Assembly: GCA_029882975.1 (NCBI GenBank)
Contig: JAOUJW010000010.1
Span: 62,001-126,000 of the forward strand
Length of the DNA stretch: 64,000 nucleotides
Direction of reading: 5' to 3'
Origin: Gammaproteobacteria bacterium
GTDB lineage: Bacteria; Pseudomonadota; Gammaproteobacteria; SZUA-152
Shown: positions 1 through 8,861 of the stretch, in pieces
Layout of the letters: each line of letters opens with the position of its first letter
Numbering within the stretch: the first letter of the stretch is position 1
The notes under the pieces: generated by a model
What the model saw: the letters and a program-made list of their open reading frames with translations, nothing else
Database searches by the model: none
What the model was told of the DNA's origin: nothing
Made by a program: the position numbers and the translations under genes

Positions 1-1
1 T

Positions 2-925
2 CGCGACAAAACCCTGAGCGATGCAGAAATGGACGCTTTTACCCAGTTTGCTTTGCAATTGACCTATCCACCCAATCCAAACCGTAATCTGGACAACTCT
101 TTAACTCCGGAACAGCAGGGTGGCGCGGACTTTTTCTTCGGTGCCAAGGCAGATACTTTCTTCGGCTGTTTTGAGTGTCATGTTGTGGACCGCGATGGTA
201 ACCGTGAATTTGGCGTAGCCAAACCCGGCTTTTTCGGTACGGACGGGTTTTACAACGTGACGCGTTTGTCCACTCAGGCCCTGAAAGTACCGCACTTGCG
301 AAATATGTATCAGAAGATCGGCATGTTCGGCTTCCCCAATATTCCACAGCACTTGCCGGACGTAGAAGGTGAAGAAAACAAACACATGGGTGATCAAATT
401 CGTGGTTTTGGTTTTCATCATGACGGCAGTCGCGGAACTTTGTTCTTACAACAAAGCGCCCGTGGATTTATTTTCCGTGAGCCGGGTACGAACGGTCCTA
501 GGGATCCGGGTAATCCTAACGGCTATCCACGTGACCGTAGCCTGGGCGATCCCATACGTCGTCAAACGGAGCAGTTCCTGCTGGCTTTCGATACCAACTT
601 GTTTCCTATTGTTGGCCAACAAATCACTCTGAGCAAAGGTAATGGCCATATTGTGGGTGCACGTATCGATTTGTTAATACAACAAGCCGATGCCCAACAG
701 TGCGATCTGGTGGCCAAGCAACAAAATGCGGGTTATTTGTATCTGGGTGGTGGCATGTTTAAGGCAGACAGCGCTGCAGCGGCTCAACTGAGTGATGCGG
801 CTTTACGCGATAAAGCCAATGCCGACTCGGGTGAGATTACCTATACCTGCGTACCCCCGGGTTCAGGAACGCGTATTGCTATCGATCGCGATGAAGACGG
901 GATTCTCAATGGGGACGAAGTCTGA
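2..925 (+). CDS. C-terminal part of a c-type cytochrome / MauG-like di-heme peroxidase family protein (5' end outside window)
   Basis: The reading frame is open from the left edge, so only the C-terminal part (about 307 residues) is present; the first internal ATG is at 29. A haem-binding CxxCH motif (CFECH) lies at bases 167-181. It is followed by a segment rich in aromatic and basic residues (FYNVTRLSTQALKVPHLRN) typical of cytochrome c peroxidase/MauG relatives, where 'VPsLRN' recurs. A glycine- and proline-rich segment follows. The last 12 residues, DRDEDGILNGDE, match an EF-hand or TSP3-like calcium loop (D1, D3, D5, G6, L8, E12). Such proteins are normally exported to the periplasm and carry two haems; the second haem site would lie upstream. 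Peroxidase activity itself cannot be shown. A Rho-independent terminator follows directly. Confidence 0.7.
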   Translation, partial: RDKTLSDAEMDAFTQFALQLTYPPNPNRNLDNSLTPEQQGGADFFFGAKADTFFGCFECHVVDRDGNREFGVAKPGFFGTDGFYNVTRLSTQALKVPHLRNMYQKIGMFGFPNIPQHLPDVEGEENKHMGDQIRGFGFHHDGSRGTLFLQQSARGFIFREPGTNGPRDPGNPNGYPRDRSLGDPIRRQTEQFLLAFDTNLFPIVGQQITLSKGNGHIVGARIDLLIQQADAQQCDLVAKQQNAGYLYLGGGMFKADSAAAAQLSDAALRDKANADSGEITYTCVPPGSGTRIAIDRDEDGILNGDEV

Positions 926-952
926 TTTTTGAGACGCAATAAGTGAAGAAAA

Positions 953-980
953 GGGCTGCAAGTACGCAGCCCTTTTTTTT
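953..980 (+). terminator. Rho-independent terminator of the cytochrome gene
   Basis: A perfect 7-bp stem, GGGCTGC (953-959) and GCAGCCC (966-972), encloses a 6-nt loop and is followed by eight T residues. Confidence 0.9.
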
Positions 981-1243
981 GTCGCCGGTTTTCTGCTTTT
1001 TGGTGACAAATATTTGACGAGGTCACGTTGAATCTGTTCACACGCTCACCACTGATGAGATGCTGTGTGATCCGCATGATGGCCTATACTTTAAAGAGAC
1101 GGTTATTTGAAATAAAATTTCATAAAAACAATTAGTTAAAATTGTTTTTTTTCGTTTGATTGTTGGCATTGTTAATGCTGCCTATTGTCCGCAATCGTTG
1201 CACATCGGATAGACTAAACCTTGCACGAATTCGGGGGATTCCT

Positions 1244-1777
1244 ATGAAAGAGTTGTACTGGACCATTTTTCCCAAACAAGAAAAATCGCAGAGACAATGC
1301 AGCGTATCCATCGCCAATCGCGGGAAAACCGCTTGTTCTGTTGTACGGGTCGAGGATCAGACTATCGTACGTCAGTTACGTACCGGTTTCGCTTTATCAC
1401 AAAAAGACATCGAGTTATTACGATGGTTGGGTAAGCATTTAAAACATCAGCAAGCGATTGATGTATTGGCTGCCTACAAATTTATGGAACCTGTCACTAT
1501 CTACAATGATCACCTTGATCCTCAGTCCTGCGTAACCACCTTTCGGCAACCAAGATATTTTCCTTGCCGTGCCGCCGTTTTGATTAATCGTGCCATGGTG
1601 GATTGTATTGCTGTGGAGAAAAATATTGTCGGCGATATTCTTTGTGTAACCATGAAAGAATTTCGGTATGCCGATGTCAAAGGTCGCACCCAAACGGTTC
1701 GGGGTATAGGGGTGTTTCAGGTGCCGGGAGATAAGGTGATTTCCACTTTAGTCAATGAAAAAACCCACAGCGGTTAA
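1244..1777 (+). CDS. Conserved-looking hypothetical protein, 177 aa
   Basis: I do not recognise this family. The frame is open from 1160, but the ATG at 1244 is preferred because a G-rich ribosome-binding site (cgggggatt) sits just upstream and the protein then begins MKELYWTIFPKQEK. It has no signal peptide or membrane segment, so it is probably cytoplasmic. The middle holds a run of basic and hydrophobic residues (LLRWLGKHLKHQQAIDVL) that looks helical, followed by a mixed, strand-like half with several valines and isoleucines. It stands alone between the cytochrome terminator and the kinase operon, with about 270 bp of non-coding DNA on its 3' side in which I see no clear element. Coding status is supported by the start context and the even amino-acid composition only. 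Confidence 0.55.
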   Translation: MKELYWTIFPKQEKSQRQCSVSIANRGKTACSVVRVEDQTIVRQLRTGFALSQKDIELLRWLGKHLKHQQAIDVLAAYKFMEPVTIYNDHLDPQSCVTTFRQPRYFPCRAAVLINRAMVDCIAVEKNIVGDILCVTMKEFRYADVKGRTQTVRGIGVFQVPGDKVISTLVNEKTHSG

Positions 1778-2048
1778 TGCGTCACGGAGTTGGAATGCTT
1801 CCACACTGCACCGGGTAGCCTCTGATTTACCGCTGCGTTGTTTACATGGATGTCGGTAAGCAACGTGAGTAGGGCGCCCTGGCGTCAATCATCCTTGCTT
1901 CTCAGCCCGGATTCCTTGCAGGACAGCACACATTTGTTACCACGATAATCCGCTGGGTGAAACGGCCATGATGCCAAAGTTGGGTTTGGAAAAATGTGGC
2001 TAATTAAAGTACTATGGACATAGTCATCCTTACCCTTATGCACAACAC

Positions 2049-2795
2049 GTGAAAATAGCCATACTCTCGGATATACACAGTAACCTGGAAGCCATGATCG
2101 CCTGTTGTCGTCGGGCTAGATCTGTTGGTGTAAAGCGTTATGTCTGCTTAGGGGATATGGTGGGTTATGGGGCGGATCCGGTGCCGGTGCTTGACTTGGT
2201 GATCAATCTTCCCGGACTTATTGCTGTACGAGGCAATCATGATGAAGCGGTTCTAACCGGTGAATATCACAATGTGAATCCCGCTGTGCAGCTGGTTTTC
2301 GCCTGGACCCGCGGAAAATTACTGGATCGGCATCGTCAGTTCCTACAGGAATTACCCTATGTGCAAAACGCCTATGGCGCGGTGTTTGCCCATGCTTCGG
2401 TTCACAATCCTCAATCCTGGCCTTATTTGCTGGACATGGTTTCCGTGAGAAATTGCATGTTAGCTGCCCCCAGGCCGGTCGTATTTACCGGCCATACCCA
2501 TCTTCCCGCATTGTTTCATGAAACTGCCGCGGGGGGCATCAAGCAACAGCTGGTTCGCGAAGACAGTGTTATTCCTGTATACCAAGGGAAGCGTTATTTC
2601 GTTAATGTGGGGTCGGTAGGACAGCCCCGTGACGGTAGCAGTACCTCGAGTTTTGTGGTTTATGATACGGTACAACGTGAATTAACCTTTCACCGAGTAG
2701 CTTACGACTATACGCAAACGGCCAAAAAAATCTTAGAGGCGGGATTTCCTCCGCAATTTGCCGAGCGCCTGGCAGGCAGGAAACAAGGGCCATGA
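2049..2795 (+). CDS. Metallophosphoesterase (calcineurin-like), coupled to the kinase gene
   Basis: This 248-residue protein has the full set of calcineurin-like metallophosphoesterase motifs: DIHSN near residue 8, GDMVGYG near 36, GNHDE near 61, a histidine in FAHASVHNP, and GHTHLP (about residues 154-159), followed by VNVGSVGQPRDG. These supply the Asp, His and Asn ligands of a two-metal centre. The family includes YfcE-type phosphodiesterases and PrpE/PP-type phosphoprotein phosphatases. The substrate cannot be read from sequence. The start is a GTG with no strong ribosome-binding site. The stop overlaps the next gene's ATG by four bases (ATGA), so the esterase and the Ser/Thr kinase are very probably translationally coupled. 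A role in removing the phosphate added by that kinase is a reasonable inference. Confidence 0.85.
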   Translation: MKIAILSDIHSNLEAMIACCRRARSVGVKRYVCLGDMVGYGADPVPVLDLVINLPGLIAVRGNHDEAVLTGEYHNVNPAVQLVFAWTRGKLLDRHRQFLQELPYVQNAYGAVFAHASVHNPQSWPYLLDMVSVRNCMLAAPRPVVFTGHTHLPALFHETAAGGIKQQLVREDSVIPVYQGKRYFVNVGSVGQPRDGSSTSSFVVYDTVQRELTFHRVAYDYTQTAKKILEAGFPPQFAERLAGRKQGP

Positions 2796-4198
2796 CGGCA
2801 ATCCATGAATTGGCTCCTGGAGATGAGTTTGACGGATTTACCCTTCAGGCACTGGAGTCCAGGCGTCTATATCATGATTTGTATCGGGTGGTTCACCCCG
2901 ATTATGATTTACCATTAATCCTAAAAGCCCCCCGCATCAATATAACTTTACCCGCCGCAGTTTTAACCGCATTTGAGACCGAAATGCGAATTTTGTCCCG
3001 CTTGCGTGGAGTCTATACCCCCAAAATTATCGCCAAAGGCGATTTGGAAACTTTACCCTACCTGGTGATGGAATACGTGGAGGGGGATGCCTTGCAACAG
3101 GCCGTCCACAGGGCGCCTGTTGATATTGACGAATTGCGACAGTTGATGGTTCCCGTGTGCAAGGCTGTACACGAAATGCATCGGCACAATATTATTCATT
3201 TGGATCTAAAACCGGGAAATATCCGCAATCGCGGTGATGGTCGTGCGGTTATACTGGATTTTGGCACGGCGCACCACAGCCAAATGCCGGATCTCTACGA
3301 GGATCCGCACAAACAGGCACCCCGTTCTTATCCCTATGTGGCACCGGAGCAACTGCAAGGTGTGCGTACCGATTCGCGCAGTGACTTGTTTGCCATAGGC
3401 GTAATTCTATACCGTTTGGCTACGGCTGAGTTGCCATTCGGTAAGGGCGATCCCTTAACGGTGAAAAAACGGTTGTTTTTACTTCCCAAGCCACCGCGCC
3501 TGCTAAACCCCGAAGTCCCTCCCTGGTTGCAGCAGATTATTCTTACCTGCCTGCAACGGCGCGCCCAGGATCGCTACGCCAGTGCCAAACAGGTGGCGTA
3601 TTATCTTTCTCATCCCAATGCGGTGCCCCTGACCCAACTGGCGGAATTGACACGTAAACCGGGCTTGATGGCAATAATGAAGTCCTGGTTTAACACGGAT
3701 AACGAACTTCAGAGTCAGCAGAATATGCAACCGCGCGAACGTATAGCCGGAGCTTCTCATGTGCTGGTGGCTGTGGATTTGGAACACACCGGCCAGGAAC
3801 TGCGAACTGCCATGCAACATACCTTGCGTCGATTAGCGCAACAGGATAGGAACATCTATTTCACTGTCATGACAGTAATGGACGATGCTGAGCTGGATGG
3901 GCGCGAAGACTTCTCAGACATAATCGATCAAGAACGTCCCGGACATATGCACCGGTTAATGGAGCTGCGTCATTGGATGAAAGCCTTGCCCATTGCCAAA
4001 CACCGTATTCATTATCAAGTGCTTCAGGGTAAGGCGGCACGCGAGATATTGGATTATGCTAAATACCATGTAGTGGATCATATATTGCTGTGTGCTCGTA
4101 GCAGCAGCGGATTAAGTCGTTATTTGGGCAGCGTATCTACCAAAGTTATGGCTGAGGCGCCATGTACTGTGACTGTGGTGAGAACACGTTTAGGGTAG
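2792..4198 (+). CDS. Serine/threonine protein kinase fused to a universal stress protein (UspA) domain
   Basis: The 468-residue protein has a Hanks-type kinase domain at about 15-275. It shows ATP-anchoring Lys45, Glu64, the catalytic loop HLDLKPGN (136-143), DFG (156-158), APEQ (184-187) and the helix-F Asp in SDLF (about 198). The glycine-rich loop is poorly conserved, so nucleotide binding may be unusual. A UspA-like alpha/beta domain follows from about 320 to the end (HVLVAVDL at its start; ILLCARSSSGLSRYLGSVSTKV near its end, resembling the Usp ATP-binding G-x-x-G-x9-G-S region). There is no membrane segment, unlike many bacterial kinases of this type. The fusion suggests kinase output linked to stress or nucleotide sensing. 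It is coupled by ATGA overlap to the phosphoesterase. A hairpin terminator follows. Confidence 0.9.
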   Translation: MTAIHELAPGDEFDGFTLQALESRRLYHDLYRVVHPDYDLPLILKAPRINITLPAAVLTAFETEMRILSRLRGVYTPKIIAKGDLETLPYLVMEYVEGDALQQAVHRAPVDIDELRQLMVPVCKAVHEMHRHNIIHLDLKPGNIRNRGDGRAVILDFGTAHHSQMPDLYEDPHKQAPRSYPYVAPEQLQGVRTDSRSDLFAIGVILYRLATAELPFGKGDPLTVKKRLFLLPKPPRLLNPEVPPWLQQIILTCLQRRAQDRYASAKQVAYYLSHPNAVPLTQLAELTRKPGLMAIMKSWFNTDNELQSQQNMQPRERIAGASHVLVAVDLEHTGQELRTAMQHTLRRLAQQDRNIYFTVMTVMDDAELDGREDFSDIIDQERPGHMHRLMELRHWMKALPIAKHRIHYQVLQGKAAREILDYAKYHVVDHILLCARSSSGLSRYLGSVSTKVMAEAPCTVTVVRTRLG

Positions 4199-4222
4199 GT
4201 GTGTGCTTCCTTGCGGGTACGG

Positions 4223-4249
4223 GCGGGTTATCAGAGCATAACCCGCTTT
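4223..4249 (+). terminator. Hairpin terminator between convergent kinase and acs genes
   Basis: A perfect 9-bp stem GCGGGTTAT/ATAACCCGC (4223-4231 and 4238-4246) is followed by TTTAAATT. The T tract is short and suits the plus-strand kinase transcript better than the minus-strand acs transcript. Confidence 0.65.
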
Positions 4250-4262
4250 AAATTGAATTGAC

Positions 4263-6227
4263 TTACTCCTTGCCTTGAAGTTGTAACACAATGGATTCGT
4301 TTTCCAAGGTCGAGGTGTCCTGCGTGATTTCCTCGCCATTGGCGATGGAGCGTAACAACCGTCGCATAATTTTTCCCGAACGGGTTTTGGGCAGATTATC
4401 GGAGTAGCGTATTTCATCCGGTTTGGCGATGGGACCGATTTGTTCGCTGACCCACGCCCTGAGCTCTTGAGTCAGTTTAGCGTCAATACCGCCTTCGGGT
4501 CGGGTTCCCTTTAGCACGACAAAAGCGAATATGCCTTCACCTTTGATTTCATCCGGGCGGCCCACAACAGCGGCTTCCGCCACTTTGGGATGGGCTACCA
4601 GTGCGGATTCCACTTCCATGGTGCCGAGTCGATGGCCCGAAACATTCAGTACATCATCAATCCGGCCCATAATCCAGAAGTAACCGTCTTCATCGCGCCG
4701 GGCGCTGTCTCCGGCAAGATAGTAGCGGTTATCAAATTTGGCCCAATAGGTTTCTATATAACGTGAGTCATCGCCCCAGATGGTGCGCAGCATGGATGGC
4801 CAGGGTTTTTTAATGACCAAGTAGCCACCCTGGTTGGCCTGAGTAATGGGGGCACCGTTTTCGTCAACAATGTCGGCGTCAATACCCGGTAAGGCTCGGG
4901 TACAGGAGCCGGGTTTGGTCGCCGTGACACCGGGTACCGGTGCAATCATATTGGCTCCGGTTTCGGTTTGCCACCAGGTATCGGTAATAGGGCATTGCTC
5001 TTTGCCGATAATGCGGTGGTACCACATCCAGGCTTCCGGGTTAATGGGTTCACCTACCGTGCCCAATAGTCGAATGCTGGATAAATCATATTGAGCCGGT
5101 ATCTCATCGCCTTGCTTCATCAAAGCGCGGATAGCCGTGGGCGCGGTATAAAATATGGTGACTTTGTGATCCTGACATATTTTCCAAAAGCGCCCAAAGT
5201 CGGGGACGGAGGGCGCGCCTTCGTACATGACCATGGTGGCGCCCACCGCTAAGGGTCCGTAAGTGACGTAACTGTGGCCGGTAATCCAGCCTACATCGGC
5301 GGTACACCAGTAAATATCGTTGTCTTTGATGTCAAAGACCCATTTCATGGTGAGTATGGAGTTGAGTAGATAGCCGGCCGAGGAGTGTTGGATACCCTTG
5401 GGCTTGCCGGTGGACCCGGAAGTGTACAATAAGAACAAAGGGTGTTCGCTTTCGACCCACTCCGGGTCGCATTGGTCGCTCTGGCCTGTTTCTATGTCGT
5501 TCCACCAAATGTCACGGCCGGATTGCATATTAATATTCTGACCGCTGCGTTTTAACACCACGACCGATTCGATGCTGCCACAGCCGTTATTCAATGCGGT
5601 GTCCGCTGCGACTTTGAGTTCCACAATTTTACCACCACGATGACCGCCGTCAGCGGTGATGAGCATTTTCGCCCCGGCATCCTCGATGCGATCTTTTAGT
5701 GACTCTGCCGAAAACCCCCCGAAGACCACTGAATGGACCGCACCAATACGGGCGCAAGCCAACATGGCGATGGCGGCTTCCGGTACCATGGGCATGTAGA
5801 TGACCACCCGGTCGCCTTGCTGGATGCCCTTGGACTTGAGGCCGTTGGCAAATTGACTCACCCGTTGGTGCAGCTGGGCATAGCTGATGTGCTGGGTATC
5901 ACCTTTTTCACCTTCGAAGATGATAGCGGTTTTATCTGCCTTATCGCTCAAGTGGCGGTCGATGCAGTTGTAGGCCACATTGGTCAGACCGTCCTCAAAC
6001 CAACGGTAGTGGGGAGCATTGCTGCTGTTTAAGATGGTATTAAAGTCTTTGTTCCAGTGAATTTCCTGGCGGGCCATGGTAGCCCAGAATTGTTCGTGAT
6101 CTTGGGTCGCATCCGCATAGAGCTGGTCCAGTTTGGCAGAGTTGATATTAGCCGCTGCGGCAAACTTCTCCGGAGGTGGAAATTTTCGATCTTCCTGCAG
6201 GATGGATTCGATATTTTCAGTGCTCAT
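4263..6227 (-). CDS. acs: Acetyl-CoA synthetase (AMP-forming)
   Basis: At 654 residues this is full length for Acs, which activates acetate to acetyl-CoA through acetyl-AMP in the cytoplasm. The adenylate-forming motif [11 protein letters not shown] lies near residue 267. TWWQTETG and the hinge region [20 protein letters not shown] are intact. The C-terminal [11 protein letters not shown] near residue 612 contains the conserved catalytic lysine that is acetylated in enzymes controlled by Pat/CobB-type systems. The ATG at 6227 has a strong ribosome-binding site (GGGAGG five bases upstream). It is the third gene of a minus-strand series after dksA and gluQ, but a gap of about 100 bp from gluQ leaves room for its own promoter. 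Confidence 0.97.
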   Translation of the reverse strand: MSTENIESILQEDRKFPPPEKFAAAANINSAKLDQLYADATQDHEQFWATMARQEIHWNKDFNTILNSSNAPHYRWFEDGLTNVAYNCIDRHLSDKADKTAIIFEGEKGDTQHISYAQLHQRVSQFANGLKSKGIQQGDRVVIYMPMVPEAAIAMLACARIGAVHSVVFGGFSAESLKDRIEDAGAKMLITADGGHRGGKIVELKVAADTALNNGCGSIESVVVLKRSGQNINMQSGRDIWWNDIETGQSDQCDPEWVESEHPLFLLYTSGSTGKPKGIQHSSAGYLLNSILTMKWVFDIKDNDIYWCTADVGWITGHSYVTYGPLAVGATMVMYEGAPSVPDFGRFWKICQDHKVTIFYTAPTAIRALMKQGDEIPAQYDLSSIRLLGTVGEPINPEAWMWYHRIIGKEQCPITDTWWQTETGANMIAPVPGVTATKPGSCTRALPGIDADIVDENGAPITQANQGGYLVIKKPWPSMLRTIWGDDSRYIETYWAKFDNRYYLAGDSARRDEDGYFWIMGRIDDVLNVSGHRLGTMEVESALVAHPKVAEAAVVGRPDEIKGEGIFAFVVLKGTRPEGGIDAKLTQELRAWVSEQIGPIAKPDEIRYSDNLPKTRSGKIMRRLLRSIANGEEITQDTSTLENESIVLQLQGKE

Positions 6228-6331
6228 ATGGCCTCCCTGGTATTCTATGTATTGGACCCAAATTTAAAGATGGATAGGGCGCCTATGGTAGCAGAGCTGT
6301 TGCTGTGAAGCCATGATCCACCTCACTTGGC

Positions 6332-7222
6332 TCAGGCGCTGCCCTCGACGTTAACATAGGGGATGTATTGTTGCCGGCTCAGTGTGTTTAATTCCCATTG
6401 TTGCACGGCCCATTGAATCAGCGTATCCAGTGACAGGTCCGGAGGCGATAAGCCTAACAGCCTGAGTATAATCCGCCAGTTCTCCACGGGTTTGGTGTTG
6501 TCGACCGCACGTGCGAAAGTTTGTTTACTGAGTTTTTCTCCCTCGGGGTTCACGAGTATGGGAATGTGGGCGTACGTCGGTTGACTCAATCCCAGCATTG
6601 ATTGCAATACCAGCTGACGTGCCGTGTTATCCAACAAATCAAAGCCCCGTACCACATGGGTCACCCCCTGAAAGGCGTCATCCACTACCACCGCCAGTTG
6701 GTACGCATACAAACCGTCTGCGCGTTTTAAGACAAAATCGCCCACTTCTTGCAGCACATTTTGGCATTGTTGTCCTTGCAGTTGATCGGTGAAACACACG
6801 GTCCGATCCTCCAGTCGCAGGCGAATAGCCGCTTTGGAAGTGCTGTACCCCAGGTTGCGACAGCTGCCGGGATATACATGAGGATTCTGACTGTTTGCTT
6901 GTATGGTTTTACGTGAACAGGTGCAAACATAGCTGAACTGTGCTTGTTTTAACTGTTGCAGAGCGGCCTCATAGGCTTCAGTGCGCGTGCTTTGGTACAA
7001 GACTGCGTCATCCCAAGCCAAACCATGCCGTTCTAAAGTGGTGAGTATTTGTGAGCTCGCACCGGGGGTTTCTCGAGGTGGATCCAGATCCTCCATGCGC
7101 ACCAACCACTGTCCATTGTGATGACGGGCATCCAGGAAACTGCACACGGCGCAGAGCAGAGATCCCATGTGTAGGGGGCCGGTGGGTGAGGGGGCAAATC
7201 GTCCTCTATAGAATGGGACCAT
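6332..7222 (-). CDS. gluQ: Glutamyl-Q tRNA(Asp) synthetase
   Basis: The 296-residue protein matches GluQ-RS, the truncated GluRS paralogue that attaches glutamate to the queuosine base of tRNA-Asp. It has the class I signature APSPTGPLHMGSL (HIGH-like HMGS), a zinc site built from C-x-C and Y-x3-C residues (YVCTC ... YPGSC), and EKLSKQ as its KMSKS-like motif. It lacks the anticodon-binding domain, as expected from its length. Its place directly after dksA is the classic gammaproteobacterial arrangement. The queuosine-pathway gene queF is elsewhere in this window, so the substrate nucleoside is presumably made. The ATG start has no obvious ribosome-binding site. Confidence 0.95.
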   Translation of the reverse strand: MVPFYRGRFAPSPTGPLHMGSLLCAVCSFLDARHHNGQWLVRMEDLDPPRETPGASSQILTTLERHGLAWDDAVLYQSTRTEAYEAALQQLKQAQFSYVCTCSRKTIQANSQNPHVYPGSCRNLGYSTSKAAIRLRLEDRTVCFTDQLQGQQCQNVLQEVGDFVLKRADGLYAYQLAVVVDDAFQGVTHVVRGFDLLDNTARQLVLQSMLGLSQPTYAHIPILVNPEGEKLSKQTFARAVDNTKPVENWRIILRLLGLSPPDLSLDTLIQWAVQQWELNTLSRQQYIPYVNVEGSA

Positions 7223-7245
7223 GTTGTGAGGGCTACAGGCAGCCT

Positions 7246-7273
7246 AAGGTGCAACACGCTGGTGCTGCACCTT
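7246..7273 (-). terminator. Hairpin between dksA and gluQ (possible partial terminator)
   Basis: An 8-bp stem AAGGTGCA/TGCACCTT (7246-7253 and 7266-7273) lies between the two genes. There is no good U tract on the minus strand, so it may only attenuate read-through or protect the dksA 3' end. A terminator between dksA and gluQ is known in enterobacteria. Confidence 0.4.
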
Positions 7274-7287
7274 TACGGGTTTAGATG

Positions 7288-7740
7288 TTATTTGCCGTAC
7301 TGTTTTTCCCTAATTTCATTCAGGGTTTTACAGTCGATGCATTGAGTGGCGGTGGGGCGGGCCTCCAGACGTTTGATGCCGATTTCCACGCCGCAAGAAG
7401 AACAGTAGCCATATTCTTCGTTTTCCAATGCCGTAATGGACTCATCGATCTTCTTAATCAATTTACGTTCACGGTCCCTTGTGCGTAACTCCATGGTGAA
7501 GTCGGATTCCTGGCTGGCTCTGTCGTTGGGATCCGGAAAGTTAGCGGCTTCATCCTGCATGTGGTGCACAGTCTCATCCACTTTATCCATGAGTTCCTTT
7601 TTCCAGTTAAGCAGCATCCCTCTGAAATGCTCAACCTGATTCGGGTTCATGTATTCTTCCCCTTTCTTTTCCTTGTAAGGGGTAAAATTCCGAAAGTCGA
7701 GATCGGCACTCGATTCTTTTGCTTTCTTCTTCACAGCCAT
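7288..7740 (-). CDS. dksA: RNA polymerase-binding transcription factor DksA
   Basis: The 150-residue product has the DksA plan. The N-terminus (MAVKKKAKES) is basic. A coiled-coil follows, with its tip at DPNDRASQESDFTMELRTRDRERKLI; this contains the conserved D-x2-D-x-A pair of acidic residues that enters the RNA polymerase secondary channel. The four-cysteine zinc finger is CSSC and CIDC. DksA works with ppGpp to repress stable RNA promoters and activate amino-acid genes. An upstream in-frame ATG at 7755 exists, but GGAG eight bases before the ATG at 7740 and the usual length of 151 residues favour 7740. A minus-strand promoter candidate lies at 7784-7812. Confidence 0.96.
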   Translation of the reverse strand: MAVKKKAKESSADLDFRNFTPYKEKKGEEYMNPNQVEHFRGMLLNWKKELMDKVDETVHHMQDEAANFPDPNDRASQESDFTMELRTRDRERKLIKKIDESITALENEEYGYCSSCGVEIGIKRLEARPTATQCIDCKTLNEIREKQYGK

Positions 7741-8065
7741 CTTAACTGCTCCCATTTACAGGTATAAAAATTTAAGGGCGAATCTTATATCAAAAACGAC
7801 TGACAAACACAATCCATTATCTAATTATGGCTTTTTTTTCACCATTTTGCTTTTGTGGTCAATAGGCTCATTTTAGTTAGTAAATTAATTCGATAGAAAG
7901 TTTAGACCCACAATGGCTTTTTGCCGAAAAAATTTTTAGGTAGACTGTCAGGCTTGGTTTTTATTTGAATAAAGATTGAGCATGAATTGACTGAAGCAAA
8001 GATTTGCTTCCTCAATCGCCATCAAGTAATCTTTGCAACTTATTGTTTTTAAAGGTGTTAAAAAC
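7741..8065. other. Divergent intergenic region between dksA and cbbY
   Basis: This 325-bp AT-rich stretch separates the divergent dksA and cbbY genes. It contains the dksA promoter candidate. The cbbY side has a TTGACT at about 7987 as a possible -35 and an AAAGGTG ribosome-binding site just before the GTG start at 8066. I see no RNA gene or repeat in it. Confidence 0.6.
7784..7812 (-). promoter_or_regulatory. Candidate sigma-70 promoter of dksA
   Basis: On the minus strand TTGTGT (7807-7812) is separated by exactly 17 bp from TATAAG (7784-7789), about 45 bp before the dksA start. The match to consensus is moderate and no other evidence is available. Confidence 0.4.
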
Positions 8066-8824
8066 GTGGCTGAATTAAAGGCAATTATTTTTGATGTAGA
8101 TGGTACGCTGGCGGATACGGAGGAGATGCATCGGCAGGCATTCAATATCCAGTTCACCGAAGCGGGTTTGGATTGGTTTTGGTCTAAGGAGAGGTACTTG
8201 GAGTTGCTCGCCGTAACCGGCGGTAAAGAGCGTATGCTGCATTTTATAGATACCTACAAACCCGCCTTTGAAGCCCCCCCTGACCTGGATCAATACATTG
8301 CCCAAATGCACAAAGGTAAGACGGAAAAATACACACGGATGATGGCTTCGGGTCAAGTGACTCTGCGAACCGGGGTCAAGCGCCTGTTGGAACAAGCCAA
8401 ACAGCAGGGGGTACGTCTGGCCATTGCCACGACTACCACGCTGGCCAATGTGGAAGCCTTATTGGCCAGCACATTGGGTGAAGGAGGGATGGCTTGGTTT
8501 GACGTGATCGGAGCCGGAGATATGGTACAAGCGAAAAAACCGGCACCGGACATCTATGACTACGTTTTACGGGAACTGGGCTTGGATGCAAGTGAGTGCG
8601 TTGCCCTGGAGGATTCGGAAAATGGTATTCAGGCGGCCCGTGCGGCGGGGCTTACCACAGTAATTAGCACCAACGATTTTACCCGTACGCATAATTTTGA
8701 CGGGGCTGCATTAGTCGTGGATCATCTGGGCGAGCCGGACCAGCCATTTACAGTGGCGGAGGGAAACACTTATGGCCATACTTATCTAAACTTGGAATTA
8801 TTGCGACACCTCCTGGCCTCTTAA
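8066..8824 (+). CDS. cbbY: CbbY-like HAD phosphatase (xylulose-1,5-bisphosphate phosphatase family)
   Basis: The 252-residue HAD hydrolase has motif I FDVDGTLADTEE with both catalytic aspartates near residues 9-11, motif III lysine in KKPAPD and motif IV EDSENG. The run HRQAFN, the DWFW segment and VTGGKERM are strongly reminiscent of CbbY from Calvin-cycle operons. CbbY removes xylulose-1,5-bisphosphate, a dead-end inhibitor of Rubisco. The GTG at 8066 is chosen because AAAGGTG lies at proper spacing and the protein then starts one short strand before motif I; the frame also extends to an ATG at 8033. No Rubisco gene is in the window, so the Calvin-cycle role is an inference from similarity. 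Other CbbY/Gph-type sugar phosphatases remain possible. Confidence 0.8.
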   Translation: MAELKAIIFDVDGTLADTEEMHRQAFNIQFTEAGLDWFWSKERYLELLAVTGGKERMLHFIDTYKPAFEAPPDLDQYIAQMHKGKTEKYTRMMASGQVTLRTGVKRLLEQAKQQGVRLAIATTTTLANVEALLASTLGEGGMAWFDVIGAGDMVQAKKPAPDIYDYVLRELGLDASECVALEDSENGIQAARAAGLTTVISTNDFTRTHNFDGAALVVDHLGEPDQPFTVAEGNTYGHTYLNLELLRHLLAS

Positions 8825-8861
8825 ACGTGGTAATACGGGGTGGTGTTGAAAGGAACACGCA

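Noticed and set aside
1778-2048. tRNA or small RNA gene before the phosphoesterase
   Set aside because: No cloverleaf or terminator stem was found by eye.
8033-8065. ATG start for the CbbY-like protein
   Set aside because: It would add 11 residues before the usual first strand and has no ribosome-binding site; GTG at 8066 does.
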